Assembly (NCBI RefSeq): GCF_003173335.1
Contig: NZ_QGMZ01000019.1
Location: forward strand, 27,538 to 91,537
Reading direction: 5' to 3'
DNA: 64,000 nt
Source: Methanospirillum stamsii
GTDB taxonomy: Archaea; Halobacteriota; Methanomicrobia; Methanomicrobiales; Methanospirillaceae
Positions 38,327 to 46,834 of this stretch are shown one piece after another; within the stretch, counting starts at the first letter, position 1; the number at the start of each line of letters is the position of its first letter. The notes beneath the pieces are model-generated. The model searched no databases. It saw only the letters and a program-made list of their open reading frames with translations, and had not been told where the DNA came from. Made by a program: the position numbers and the translations under genes.

Positions 38327-39955
38327 TCAGGCGATTACCTTCACTATTTTTCCCTGTTTCATAATTGATACTTTACCACCACTCTCAGAAACAACAAATC
38401 CAATTGATTTAGTGACACCTGTAAGTGCTGCAACTGATGAATGACGGGTGCCCATACCCTTGGGGAGAGATATTGATGAAGTATCAAGCGTAATATACCG
38501 ACCGGCAGATTCAAGAATGCCATCACCGGTGACCACGAAAGCACCATCCAAGAGTGCATATTCCTTGAGCATCTCACGCACATCAGGGAGTGACACAGTT
38601 CTCATCTCCGGTGGATGGCCGGAAAATGGATTAAGAATGAGCTGGCGGGATCGCTTCAAAACCTCGTCTGCATCACCTACCAGAAATGATGTTCCAATGG
38701 CTTTTCCTTCCCGACCTTCCCTCCCAATCTCAATACATGCCTGCAGTATCGCATCAAATATTTCTGGAGATATATCAGTTGACTGTAATATCCGGTCACG
38801 CCATACCCGGGTCGACATACGCTCTTCACCAGTTGATGCCTGCTCGGTCATATCTGTACCAATACAGATAATTCCTGACAGTTCACTCTCCCTGGTATAA
38901 AGGCCCCGGCTGGTCCATGCAATCCAGAGCCGTTCACCACTTTTTTTGCAGTGCTCAAAGATATGAATCGCTGATGACGATTCATCAGAGACTTCAAGAA
39001 AGAGTTCTGAAGGATTGGTTACATCCTGGATAGAACCAGGGGGAAACAGAATGTTTACATTCAAACCTGCGAGAGTATCAGGATCATAACCAAAACATCG
39101 TATGGTCGCAGGATTTGCAAATGAAATCGTCCCATCCGGCTGTAATTTCATGACAAGGGTTTCAGAGAGATATAGTTGTTCTTTACATTCATATTCGGTC
39201 TCCCGAAGGACTGCATTAATTGCAGCATATTCACGACGATCTTCGATAAACCATATGCCATCTCCCGGTTTGTCTGAATCAACAGGATCGATGGTTATTC
39301 TGCAGGGTAAGAGATCAGCATTTTTATCCCTGATTGCTGCCTCAATGCACATCACCTGATGCAGATTCTTCGTTAATTCTTCTTCATGAGAAGGATCAAG
39401 TGAAACAAGTGACTGAACCGGCGTTCTGATAATATCGGAGGGATCAATTCCGGTAAGGGTTGAAAAAAAAGGATTTGACCGGGAGATGATACCATCCTCA
39501 ACCTGAAGGCAGGAGAGAGGCATTTTTGTAACAATCTGGTTTTGTCTTTCATAATCATCCCGCAATGAACGTTCAACTTTTGATCGTCCGGAGATCTGCC
39601 GCAATGATGATAATAATTGATGACCGGTATTTACGAGATTAATTGGGATTGATATACTTTCATGGGTAATATCCAGGAAAAAGAGATGGTTTTCATGTAA
39701 GGTATAAAGAAGAAATCCGGGGTAAAACCCGTTGATATGACACTGATGCTGGAGTTCCATAATTTCATGTATGTCCGAATCAGTATCAGCAGATAATGGA
39801 ATACAGATAATTTCAGGAAGAAAAATCTGTGAACGCTTCACCCCATCTTGTATTGTTCTGACCTCAGTCAGATCTACCTGTAATAATCCGGACAGGTACT
39901 TTTTCAGACACGATGATGCAACACCACCATTATGAACCAGAAGGATCTTCACCAT
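38327..39955 (-). CDS. PAS-domain diadenylate cyclase (DisA-N/DAC fusion)
   Basis: A 542-residue protein ending in a diadenylate cyclase domain that makes c-di-AMP from two ATP. The DAC signatures are DGAFVV (about residues 468-473) and GTRHSSVAAL (about 502), followed by SIGFVVSESGGKVSIMKQGK. The usual RHR is RHS here. Upstream are an N-terminal receiver-like region (VKILLVHNGG) without clear phosphorylation residues and two PAS domains (one containing GTISFANPATIRCFGYDPDT). I prefer ATG 39955 over an upstream TTG (39985), which would add ten residues. Cytoplasmic, no membrane helices. Diadenylate cyclase activity is inferred from motifs. Confidence 0.8.
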   Translation of the reverse strand: MVKILLVHNGGVASSCLKKYLSGLLQVDLTEVRTIQDGVKRSQIFLPEIICIPLSADTDSDIHEIMELQHQCHINGFYPGFLLYTLHENHLFFLDITHESISIPINLVNTGHQLLSSLRQISGRSKVERSLRDDYERQNQIVTKMPLSCLQVEDGIISRSNPFFSTLTGIDPSDIIRTPVQSLVSLDPSHEEELTKNLHQVMCIEAAIRDKNADLLPCRITIDPVDSDKPGDGIWFIEDRREYAAINAVLRETEYECKEQLYLSETLVMKLQPDGTISFANPATIRCFGYDPDTLAGLNVNILFPPGSIQDVTNPSELFLEVSDESSSAIHIFEHCKKSGERLWIAWTSRGLYTRESELSGIICIGTDMTEQASTGEERMSTRVWRDRILQSTDISPEIFDAILQACIEIGREGREGKAIGTSFLVGDADEVLKRSRQLILNPFSGHPPEMRTVSLPDVREMLKEYALLDGAFVVTGDGILESAGRYITLDTSSISLPKGMGTRHSSVAALTGVTKSIGFVVSESGGKVSIMKQGKIVKVIA

Positions 39956-40058
39956 GATATGCCAATGTCCACATTCAATATTCAAGCGATTATCAGATAT
40001 ACCAGAAGACCTTTGCAGGATACCATTACAAAGGTTTGTGTACTAATACAGTATCTCC

Positions 40059-40343
40059 ATGAAACGGTATTCAATTATTGCATCAGGAAGAGTTCAGGGT
40101 GTGGGTTTCAGGGCATATGTTCAGGAGATCGCATATGAAATGGATATTCATGGCTGGGTTAGAAATCTTCCGGATGGGACTGTTGAAATTGAAGCTGAAG
40201 GAGATGATGAAAAAGTGATGAAATTCATCACAGCTATCCGGAATTCAAACCACACCTATATTCAGGTCCAGGCGATTGATACCCGTAGCATCCCATGTAC
40301 CGGGGATCAGGGTTTTATCATCAAAAGATTCCAGAACCTTTAA
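40059..40343 (+). CDS. acyP: Acylphosphatase
   Basis: A 94-residue acylphosphatase hydrolysing acyl-phosphate bonds such as that of 1,3-bisphosphoglycerate. The signature SGRVQGVGFRAYVQEIAYEM includes the catalytic Arg (GFR), and the catalytic Asn occurs in GWVRNLPDGTVEIEAEG. Length and both motifs match the family exactly. It is transcribed divergently from the PAS-DAC gene and lies 26 bases before a small exported protein gene. Confidence 0.95.
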   Translation: MKRYSIIASGRVQGVGFRAYVQEIAYEMDIHGWVRNLPDGTVEIEAEGDDEKVMKFITAIRNSNHTYIQVQAIDTRSIPCTGDQGFIIKRFQNL

Positions 40344-40369
40344 TTGATCAAAAAGAGAATTGGTAACAC

Positions 40370-40861
40370 ATGAAGATAAGATATGCATTACTTCTCATCT
40401 CCTTATTATTCATCAGTGGTTTTTCTGTGGCAGACTGGAGTATTGCAGAACCAACAGAAGCAAATGCAGCATACATTAAATCAATAGAGGCACAGGGATA
40501 TTGGAATTTTGAATGGGACCCGACAAATCCGATATCTGCAGCGATGCCATGTTGCTGGTGGGAAATGGTTTACGGAAACCAGAAAAAATATTTCGATGCC
40601 ATATCCGGAGAAACCTCAGATAGTTCCACATCAGGTTCCAGTTCATCAATAGAGACAAAGAGTTACTGTCCGGCCTGTGGTGTTGACGATTCCTTTGCAA
40701 CCCTGGAAAGTGAGCCAGAACTTATGGATCTCTCAGAAGAGATGATGGAGACAAAGCCCTGGCTAAAGGAAGGAAAAACCAGTACTGATGATAACAGTCA
40801 GGAAACCAACAATACCACTAAGGCATCAATAATGACATTCAGCGATCCGGTAAAGATCTAA
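40370..40861 (+). CDS. Exported hypothetical protein with CxxC motif
   Basis: A 163-residue protein of unknown family. The first 22 residues form a signal peptide or anchor (MKIRYALLLISLLFISGFSV). The mature part has a Trp-rich block (WNFEWDPTNPISAAMPCCWWE) and a CPACG motif near residue 103. A Ser/Thr/Asn-rich tail follows. A GAATTGG stretch precedes the start. It may be co-transcribed with acyP. Its cysteines suggest metal binding or redox, but no function can be assigned. A second exported protein with a terminal CGGC is encoded convergently about 600 bases away. Confidence 0.65.
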   Translation: MKIRYALLLISLLFISGFSVADWSIAEPTEANAAYIKSIEAQGYWNFEWDPTNPISAAMPCCWWEMVYGNQKKYFDAISGETSDSSTSGSSSSIETKSYCPACGVDDSFATLESEPELMDLSEEMMETKPWLKEGKTSTDDNSQETNNTTKASIMTFSDPVKI

Positions 40862-40934
40862 TAAAATATCTGTTTTCACTTTTTGTATCTTTTTTTTCGA
40901 CAACTTCTTTGCCCACTACGAGATATATTGTATT

Positions 40935-41465
40935 GTGGCAGATAATAATCAGGATCAGGCAAATAATACTTCACATAAATATTTTGCAGGATTTGGAAGG
41001 AGAATAATTGCCGGGATCATCGACGGTCTTATCGTAACAGTCATTGCAGGGTTTGCTGCGTATTATCTTGGACTTACTGAAGGATGGAGAATGTTTCTTA
41101 TGATCCTTCGTCATCAGGAAGTCCGGACCATGGATGGGATTCTTGTTACCTCCGCTGTGCCCGGACAGGTTGCAACATTCCTGCTTGTGACCGTCATCCT
41201 GATACCCTGGCTCTATTTTGCAATACTTGAATCATCAAAAAATCAGGCAACACTCGGAAAAATGGCAGCTCGGGCAGTTGTATCTGATCTCCATGGAAAC
41301 CGGATTACATTTGCACGGGCATCTCTCAGACATTTCTCTAAATTTATCTCGCTGATCCTCTTTTTTTCCGGGTTTATTGCAATTGCATACACCAGGCATT
41401 CACAAGGGTTCCATGATATCATCGCAGCCTGTCTGGTATATTACCGGCCGGAAAAAATTGAATAA
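40935..41465 (+). CDS. RDD-family membrane protein
   Basis: A 176-residue membrane protein with three or four hydrophobic segments. The RDD signature region is GFGRRIIAGIIDGLIVTVIAG, with an Arg and Asp in the first helix, and the typical LGKMAARAVVSDLHG loop follows the second. The ending YTRHSQGFHDIIAACLVYY is also typical. RDD proteins are thought to be transport-related, but the specific role is unknown. The start is GTG 40935 without an obvious ribosome site. It is flanked by two small exported proteins. Confidence 0.85.
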   Translation: MADNNQDQANNTSHKYFAGFGRRIIAGIIDGLIVTVIAGFAAYYLGLTEGWRMFLMILRHQEVRTMDGILVTSAVPGQVATFLLVTVILIPWLYFAILESSKNQATLGKMAARAVVSDLHGNRITFARASLRHFSKFISLILFFSGFIAIAYTRHSQGFHDIIAACLVYYRPEKIE

Positions 41466-41471
41466 TTTTTT

Positions 41472-41993
41472 TTAGGAACATCCACCACAGGAGATTACCT
41501 GTGGCTCTGTAAATAACTCATCCCATCTGTCACTTCGGGAATCCGTTGATGTCTGGGATTTAGAAAAAGCTGATGAAGACTCAATACCTGAAGTATAATT
41601 CTGAAGAGCTTCGAAGTCCTGAGCTTTTATAATATCCGCAACAGATGCGTAGCCGGATAACAGATCTGTTGCATTTGCACTTACATTCTGATAGGATGAC
41701 ACATTACTTTCACCGGATGTAGAATTTGTAGTATTGTTAACTGTTACTCCGGTATTGTACATAACCATTCCAGCAGCCTCTGCTTCATCCAGGATAGATG
41801 ATGATTCAGAGGGGAAATCAAAATAATTTCCTGCATCTTCACCGTTCAGAACGCTGTCTCCTTCCCAGCTGATTGATGAGGGAAGTGACGATAAACCAGG
41901 ATTTGATCCAACCGATGAACCGGCTGATGCAAATCCAATAGTGAGAGAGAAGATAAGCACGACGATAAAATACGTTCGATGACCTGGCAACAT
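41472..41993 (-). CDS. Exported hypothetical protein with terminal CGGC motif
   Basis: A 173-residue protein with an N-terminal signal peptide (TYFIVVLIFSLTIGFASA). A low-complexity Ser/Asn/Thr-rich body carries many NxS/T sites (VNNTTNSTSGESNVSSYQNV), consistent with an N-glycosylated surface protein. The last residues are VISCGGCS. The family is not recognised. It ends six bases from the RDD gene on the other strand. It shares with the 40.4-kb gene an export signal, low-complexity body and one CxxC motif. Confidence 0.6.
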   Translation of the reverse strand: MLPGHRTYFIVVLIFSLTIGFASAGSSVGSNPGLSSLPSSISWEGDSVLNGEDAGNYFDFPSESSSILDEAEAAGMVMYNTGVTVNNTTNSTSGESNVSSYQNVSANATDLLSGYASVADIIKAQDFEALQNYTSGIESSSAFSKSQTSTDSRSDRWDELFTEPQVISCGGCS

Positions 41994-42087
41994 AGTATCA
42001 GGTACAATTCACCGTAGATACGGCATAAAGTTTCTTATTCCAGGAATGAAGTTTTCAATTCCTCATGGTATTATTAGGCAAAAAAAA

Positions 42088-43380
42088 TCAGAGGTGGAAT
42101 AGATAAGGCAGCAGAAAGATTGCCACCATCAGAATTATCATCCCCGAGCTTACAAAGCCGACGATATGATCGGTGAACCTTGAAAGGCCACGACGACTTA
42201 ACAATCGTTCAGTTCCTTCTTTGAATATGAATCCACCGTCAAGGGGAATCATCGGAAGAGCATTAAACAGCCCTGCAGCCAGGTTAATAAATCCGCTCCA
42301 GAAAAGAAGGTGTATTACTTCCCAGTATCCGGGAAAAGGAACTTCATAGTATCCGGTATCAGTAACATCAAAACCAAGTATCCGGAGGTACTGACCTTCC
42401 ATTGTCGGGTTAAACGGAACTGAAAGCAGCATGAAGATTCCGATTGGAGAAAACATGCTTTTCACGGTATCAATGACACCCTGACCATTATAATAATAGA
42501 CCCCCATAAAGCCGGATTCCTTAACGCCTAATGACTCAGGCCATGGAGATAAATTAAGGGCATATTCTTTCAGTTCCCCGTTATTTTCAAACCCAATCCG
42601 GACAGTATCGTAAGGCCGGGTGTTGTTTAGTAAATCAGAGACTTCTGCAGTTGTCCGGACTGATTCTCCATTAACCGATCGGATAATTGAAGGAGTCGGG
42701 ATGTTCATGTCAGCAGCGGAATAATTTTGATAAAGACCAACAACAATCGGTTCATGTACCGGAACCGCGAAACCGAAAAGACTGACTAAAAGACCAAAAC
42801 TTATCAGTCCAATAACAAGGTTGTTCATAATTCCGGCCCCATACATTCTCATCCTGGGCCAGGATTCTGCTTTTTTTACTTCTTCTTCATCCGGTTCAAC
42901 GAATGCTCCTATGGGAATGATCAGAAGCAGAACCCCCATACTTTTCACCGCTATCTGTTCAACACGGCAGAGGATGGCATGACCAAATTCATGAATGACC
43001 AGCGTAAGGATGAATGCAAACCAGACTGCAAAGGTGGATGGAACAAATTCATTGATTCCGGGTATTAAGAAGATATTTTGGGGCTTATGAAGAGAGGTTG
43101 GTTCGGGTTTTAATTCAAGAGTCAGATTTACTGACAACAGGAGCATGACAACCATTGCAATTGATACAATGACCACCATGGCAACCCCGATAGTCCCATA
43201 GATCCTTAAAAATCCGGAGTATTTTCTGAAATAGTCAAAAAAACCGACTTGATCTGTTTTAAGCCCGATTATCGGACCATATAGGGTAATAAACCGTGGA
43301 AACGGTTTGTATGTTCTGATGTATGCTAAGAGAAGGACATAACCAGCAATACAGCTGAGGAGGATTAAAAACCAGTCCAT
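42088..43380 (-). CDS. Site-2 protease family membrane metalloprotease (M50)
   Basis: A 430-residue intramembrane zinc protease. The HEFGH zinc site (LVIHEFGHAILC) is near residue 129, and the third ligand motif NALPMIPLDGG is near residue 378. A PDZ-like domain lies between, containing PSIIRSVNGESVRTTAEVS. Six or so hydrophobic segments are seen. S2P proteins cleave membrane-anchored regulators within the bilayer. The substrate here is unknown. It is transcribed in the same direction as rnhB, 49 bases upstream of it. Confidence 0.92.
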   Translation of the reverse strand: MDWFLILLSCIAGYVLLLAYIRTYKPFPRFITLYGPIIGLKTDQVGFFDYFRKYSGFLRIYGTIGVAMVVIVSIAMVVMLLLSVNLTLELKPEPTSLHKPQNIFLIPGINEFVPSTFAVWFAFILTLVIHEFGHAILCRVEQIAVKSMGVLLLIIPIGAFVEPDEEEVKKAESWPRMRMYGAGIMNNLVIGLISFGLLVSLFGFAVPVHEPIVVGLYQNYSAADMNIPTPSIIRSVNGESVRTTAEVSDLLNNTRPYDTVRIGFENNGELKEYALNLSPWPESLGVKESGFMGVYYYNGQGVIDTVKSMFSPIGIFMLLSVPFNPTMEGQYLRILGFDVTDTGYYEVPFPGYWEVIHLLFWSGFINLAAGLFNALPMIPLDGGFIFKEGTERLLSRRGLSRFTDHIVGFVSSGMIILMVAIFLLPYLFHL

Positions 43381-43429
43381 GAATGAGTACAGGTAGCCCG
43401 GATAGCAAGAAAAACCTGTGCAAGAGATC

Positions 43430-44068
43430 TTAAAAATCTAAGAGAGAACGCTGGTCTCTCCGGTCCATCATCTGTTTGACGGTTTCCCAACTTAAACGCG
43501 CAATTTGTGGAGGCTTGTCATGAGTTTTAATATAATTTTCCAGAAAGGTGATGGTTACCGGATCAGACGGGTATCCACTCCCGATTTCTCCATATTCAGC
43601 AGCGAGATCCAGGATTAGATGATCACGTTCAACTTTCGCAATGATTGAAGCTGCAGAGACGACCGGAAATAAGGCATCTGCTTTATGCCTGGCAATTATT
43701 GAACATTCTGACTTTGCAAATGACTTCACCGTCTCACCATATCGTTTCTCATTCACATCACAAGCGTCAAGGTATGCTAGTCTGCATGACAGCCCATCCA
43801 GAGCTTCTGCATGTGCCCGGGCAACTATCTCATTCATAGTCATTGTCTGGCGTAAAGTATCTATTTCCAGGGCAGTCCGGACAACTATTGAGAAATTATA
43901 TTTTTCTCTTATGAGTCCATTTAGCCGCTCACGGCTCTCTTTGCTGAGTTTTTTAGAATCGGCAACCCCGAGACTCTTCAGGTCATCCATTTCATTGCAG
44001 CCTACCGCGGCGATTACCATCGGACCCAGGACTGAACCTTTTCCGGCTTCGTCAACCCCAACAATCAT
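43430..44068 (-). CDS. rnhB: Ribonuclease HII
   Basis: A 212-residue RNase HII that removes RNA from RNA/DNA hybrids. The N-terminal MIVGVDEAGKGSVLGPMVIA holds the catalytic Asp-Glu pair, LAYLDACDVN the next Asp, and FPVVSAASIIAKVERD the remaining conserved region, followed by GSGYPSDP. Length and motifs match archaeal RNase HII. It starts at ATG 44068 and is transcribed away from the downstream tRNA-Thr promoter region. Confidence 0.95.
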   Translation of the reverse strand: MIVGVDEAGKGSVLGPMVIAAVGCNEMDDLKSLGVADSKKLSKESRERLNGLIREKYNFSIVVRTALEIDTLRQTMTMNEIVARAHAEALDGLSCRLAYLDACDVNEKRYGETVKSFAKSECSIIARHKADALFPVVSAASIIAKVERDHLILDLAAEYGEIGSGYPSDPVTITFLENYIKTHDKPPQIARLSWETVKQMMDRRDQRSLLDF

Positions 44069-44200
44069 TCATAAAAATATCAAAATATTGAGAGATATAC
44101 CTGATGTTCCGGAAGATTTGAGAATATTTTGTGGGAGAGGGGTGCAAAAATAAAATTCAAAAATTTTATATACGCAGCTTTCCTACATGTAAAGGCACAA

Positions 44201-44273
<73 letters not shown>

Positions 44274-44504
44274 TCAGAAAACTTTTTCCAAAGCCCCATT
44301 ATAAACGGGGCACGTATTGAGCGTCTTTTTTTCACGTGATCACATCACCTTACCACTTCTGATATTGTCGTATATGTCCGGACCACATGATCAAAACGGC
44401 TTTCATAGAAGCACGCTATTAAATTTTTATAATCGAGCCATAGAAAGTATTGAACAAAAAAAGATAGGCACTTTTAGAGGCCTTCACGACAACTTTTTTT
44501 CTTA
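44274..44504 (+). repeat. Left copy of a duplicated tRNA-downstream region
   Basis: This stretch resembles 62226-62450 in order and spacing. A hairpin GCCCC/GGGGC at 44293-44311 is followed 15 bases later by T7. The block CGGCTTTCATAGAAGCACGCTATT matches the other copy closely in two halves. The reading frame that is open in the right copy has stops here, so this copy is the more decayed one. The hairpin plus T run may terminate tRNA-Thr transcription. Confidence 0.6.
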
Positions 44505-44963
44505 TCAGTCTGTAAAAGTTATCCGGAAATAACAGGGTTTACAAAACCGGTCATGTATCAGTATACCATCAGTGATATTCTGAAGTGACACTCCAAGGTT
44601 TACCCATTTCAGATCAACCGGGTTGCCTGGTATGTTGTGGTTGTAAAACTCAATCCTGTTATCAGGTGTGATGTAAGGTTGGTAGTCACCTTTCGGATCC
44701 TGATGAACCCGGTTAAGGGTCTGCCGGGAAAGAGTCAGGGTTACACGCTGTGATTCAATTGCGTTCTTCTGTTCCTCTTCTGCCTTCTGCCAATCCCGTT
44801 TAACATCTTCCATAGTATCCCGGGTGAACATGTTAGCCTTAATTCGTGCCTTCTCTTCTTCCTTTGCTTTTACTGCTGCATCCACGGCATTCATAAACCA
44901 CACAGAACCTTCCGGACTTGTGATATAGTTCTGAATGGTTTCTATTACTGCATCATTTGACAT
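44505..44963 (-). CDS. Hypothetical protein of the element's left operon
   Basis: A 152-residue protein not assigned to a family. The N-terminal half is helical and charged (AAVKAKEEEKARIKANMF, VKRDWQKAEEEQKNAIES). The C-terminal half looks like beta structure with two cysteines in HDRFCKPCYFR, a possible metal site. It is the last gene of a three-gene unit with the RHH/HTH protein and a small coiled-coil protein, three bases downstream of the latter. A structural or regulatory role in the element is possible. Confidence 0.6.
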   Translation of the reverse strand: MSNDAVIETIQNYITSPEGSVWFMNAVDAAVKAKEEEKARIKANMFTRDTMEDVKRDWQKAEEEQKNAIESQRVTLTLSRQTLNRVHQDPKGDYQPYITPDNRIEFYNHNIPGNPVDLKWVNLGVSLQNITDGILIHDRFCKPCYFRITFTD

Positions 44964-44966
44964 TGT

Positions 44967-45206
44967 TTATGCTCCATTAATTAACGTGCGTTCAATTTTC
45001 CTTAGTTGCTCTTCGAATCTATCCAAGTCTTCAATGGTAGACTTCTCGCCACGTTCCAGGGACCGGATGAGATTAAAGGCGCTGGTGAACCGGTCATCAT
45101 AGCCTTTGAGGATTTTATCCCTCATCTGAATCATTTCGTACAAGTCGTTAATCTGATAATTCAACGAATAGATTTCTTTTTTAAGTTGCTTTTTCCATTT
45201 CTTCAT
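44967..45206 (-). CDS. Small coiled-coil protein
   Basis: A 79-residue, highly charged helical protein (KKWKKQLKKEIYSLNYQIND, MIQMRDKILKGYDDRF). The start at ATG 45206 overlaps the upstream stop by ATGA, which decides against an earlier in-frame start 33 bases upstream. The family is not recognised. It may be an oligomerisation partner of the RHH/HTH protein encoded just before it, since the genes are translationally coupled. Confidence 0.6.
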   Translation of the reverse strand: MKKWKKQLKKEIYSLNYQINDLYEMIQMRDKILKGYDDRFTSAFNLIRSLERGEKSTIEDLDRFEEQLRKIERTLINGA

Positions 45207-46042
45207 GATTGGTTGGTTCCTGGTTCCTGCTTGTTGCAATCATCACCGGGTTTAATGTTCATCAGGGCTGAAAACTCCCGCCGGGTAATGTTCTGTGACT
45301 TGTTAAATTCCGGATTGATTAACTTCCTGAATGAGTTGTAATTGATACCGGCCTTTACTGCAATATCCTTTACAGCCATACCGGATCCCTTGAGATAATC
45401 CACACGTTCAATTACCTGGTTCTTAACTGCCTGGGTGACATGTATCTTCTCGTCTGGGTCAGTGGGAGCCATCATCAGGGCAACATGTTTTTCAGGTTTT
45501 GGTATAACTTCCGGTATAACTCCGTTCCCAGGTAAAGCTTCACCTGAAGCTTCGGGTATAACTTCAGGTATGACTTCTGGTTGTACTTCGAGTATAACTT
45601 CGCGCTGTTCCAGGGCGGTTAACCTGTGCTCAATATCTTCAAAGCGCTGGTTCGTTTTAACTTCACGGCCTTGTAATCCTTCAATCTGTGATGCTTGATA
45701 TGAATAATTCAATTCCCACTGCCGGAAGAGGTTTTTAAATTCACTGATATCATCACAATCTTCTTTCGCTATTTGTTCCAGTCTTACAACCTTTTCAGCG
45801 AAGAATCGATTTGATTCCTTCAACTTTGATATTTCCTGTCTCACCTGCTGTAGCCATTCATCAGGTATAACTTTTGGATGAACAAGATTCATACTTTGAT
45901 TATACTCTGGTTGTACTTTCGGCTGGTCCGGGTTCAATCCTCTTCTAACCAATTCACAAACAGTGGTGGAAAATTTCTTTCCACCTGCATAAGCGATCAC
46001 GGCCTGGTATAACTCATCAGGCATACTGATAGCGGTCTTCAT
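45203..46042 (-). CDS. RHH- and HTH-domain DNA-binding protein with central repeats
   Basis: A 279-residue protein. The N-terminus MKTAISMPDELYQAVIAYAG resembles a ribbon-helix-helix DNA-binding unit. A long coiled coil follows (residues 65-150), then Pro/Glu/Val/Ile-rich repeats (EVIPEVIPEASGE). The C-terminal domain is an HTH (GMAVKDIAVKAGINYNSFRKL). This suits a regulator or partition/replication protein of a mobile element. GTATAAC-type repeats occur both upstream of the gene and in the DNA encoding the VIP repeats. It starts the left operon. Confidence 0.65.
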   Translation of the reverse strand: MKTAISMPDELYQAVIAYAGGKKFSTTVCELVRRGLNPDQPKVQPEYNQSMNLVHPKVIPDEWLQQVRQEISKLKESNRFFAEKVVRLEQIAKEDCDDISEFKNLFRQWELNYSYQASQIEGLQGREVKTNQRFEDIEHRLTALEQREVILEVQPEVIPEVIPEASGEALPGNGVIPEVIPKPEKHVALMMAPTDPDEKIHVTQAVKNQVIERVDYLKGSGMAVKDIAVKAGINYNSFRKLINPEFNKSQNITRREFSALMNIKPGDDCNKQEPGTNQS

Positions 46043-46043
46043 A

Positions 46044-46110
46044 GTATAACTATAGTTATACTTTCTAACTATTTAAAAGTTATACTTCAGTATTACTTTA
46101 GTTATACTTT
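46044..46110. promoter_or_regulatory. GTTATAC repeat operator upstream of the RHH gene
   Basis: A perfect 20-bp palindrome, AGTATAACTATAGTTATACT, just upstream of the RHH-gene start is followed by two more AGTTATACT units and a variant within 65 bases. Such iterated half-sites next to an RHH gene are typical autoregulatory operators. A role as iterons is the alternative. Confidence 0.6.
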
Positions 46111-46392
46111 CAAAAGAGACAAAAATAATTAGTCTTCAACTCTCCGGTAAACCCGGATATGCGAGTTTCCCCGGGTCATCTCATCCAGGGATACAAACCG
46201 GGGTTGCTGGTCTGATTCCTATCGACTGAGTAAACCATACTGCCGATCCAAAGTTGTACCGATTATATCAAAAGTGCCGGAGTAACGAAACATCATCCTA
46301 GGTTGTGGTGAGCCTTTCCGATTGTGGTATCTATCTAATTCATACCGGACCATGGTTATTATTCACAGTGTGAACCCTTCAGATTATCGGAT

Positions 46393-46482
46393 AATAACCG
46401 GAATTCCGGTTATTTAGAATAGGGAGAATTCCACCGGTTTCAATTCCCTCACAAGTGAGGTAAATACCACTGATGTGTGGTA
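46393..46482. repeat. Cluster of three palindromes
   Basis: Three inverted repeats lie within 90 bases: a perfect 22-bp palindrome at 46393-46414 (centre CCGGAATTCCGG), CCTCACaaGTGAGG at 46447-46460, and TACCAC/GTGGTA with a 6-base loop at 46465-46482. They lie between the small membrane-protein gene and the RHH operon. They could be operators, terminators for converging units, or origin elements. Confidence 0.55.
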
Positions 46483-46483
46483 A

Positions 46484-46753
46484 TTAGATTAAGGGCTTAG
46501 TCAGCCATGATTCCTTTGGTGTGGGTGTTGCTGAAAATATATTTTTTGCATATGCTTCAACTTCCGCGTGTTGTCGCTCCAATATGAAGTTGGTGATTAT
46601 ACTTTGGTCAACAATCAAAAGATAAAACAGTGCGATAAGGACCACAAAGCATACTGCATAAATCACTGTCCGGTATTCATCCCAGAAAGATATCTCTTCC
46701 ATATGGTTTCTATTTAGGATAAACCCAGCTAAATAGGTTTTGTTTTGTATCAT
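46484..46753 (-). CDS. Small membrane protein
   Basis: An 89-residue protein with one clear membrane helix (VIYAVCFVVLIALFYLLIV) and a short charged tail with NIFSATPTPKESW. The start is uncertain. ATG 46702 (MEEISFWDEYRT) would give 72 residues and a more usual N-terminus than the first ATG at 46753. No family is recognised. Single-helix proteins are common in archaeal viruses but this carries no diagnostic motif. Confidence 0.5.
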   Translation of the reverse strand: MIQNKTYLAGFILNRNHMEEISFWDEYRTVIYAVCFVVLIALFYLLIVDQSIITNFILERQHAEVEAYAKNIFSATPTPKESWLTKPLI

Positions 46754-46834
46754 CCGAATAGAGCCACGCTATTGTGATTCATTCCGGACCATGCAACATA
46801 TCAAAGAAAAGAGAAAAGTGGAATAGAAAGGCCT

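Noticed and set aside
44317..44532. 71-codon plus-strand reading frame just after tRNA-Thr
   Set aside because: It overlaps the duplicated non-coding tract and the 3' end of an opposite-strand gene. Its similarity to the right copy is in a different frame, so it is not a conserved protein.
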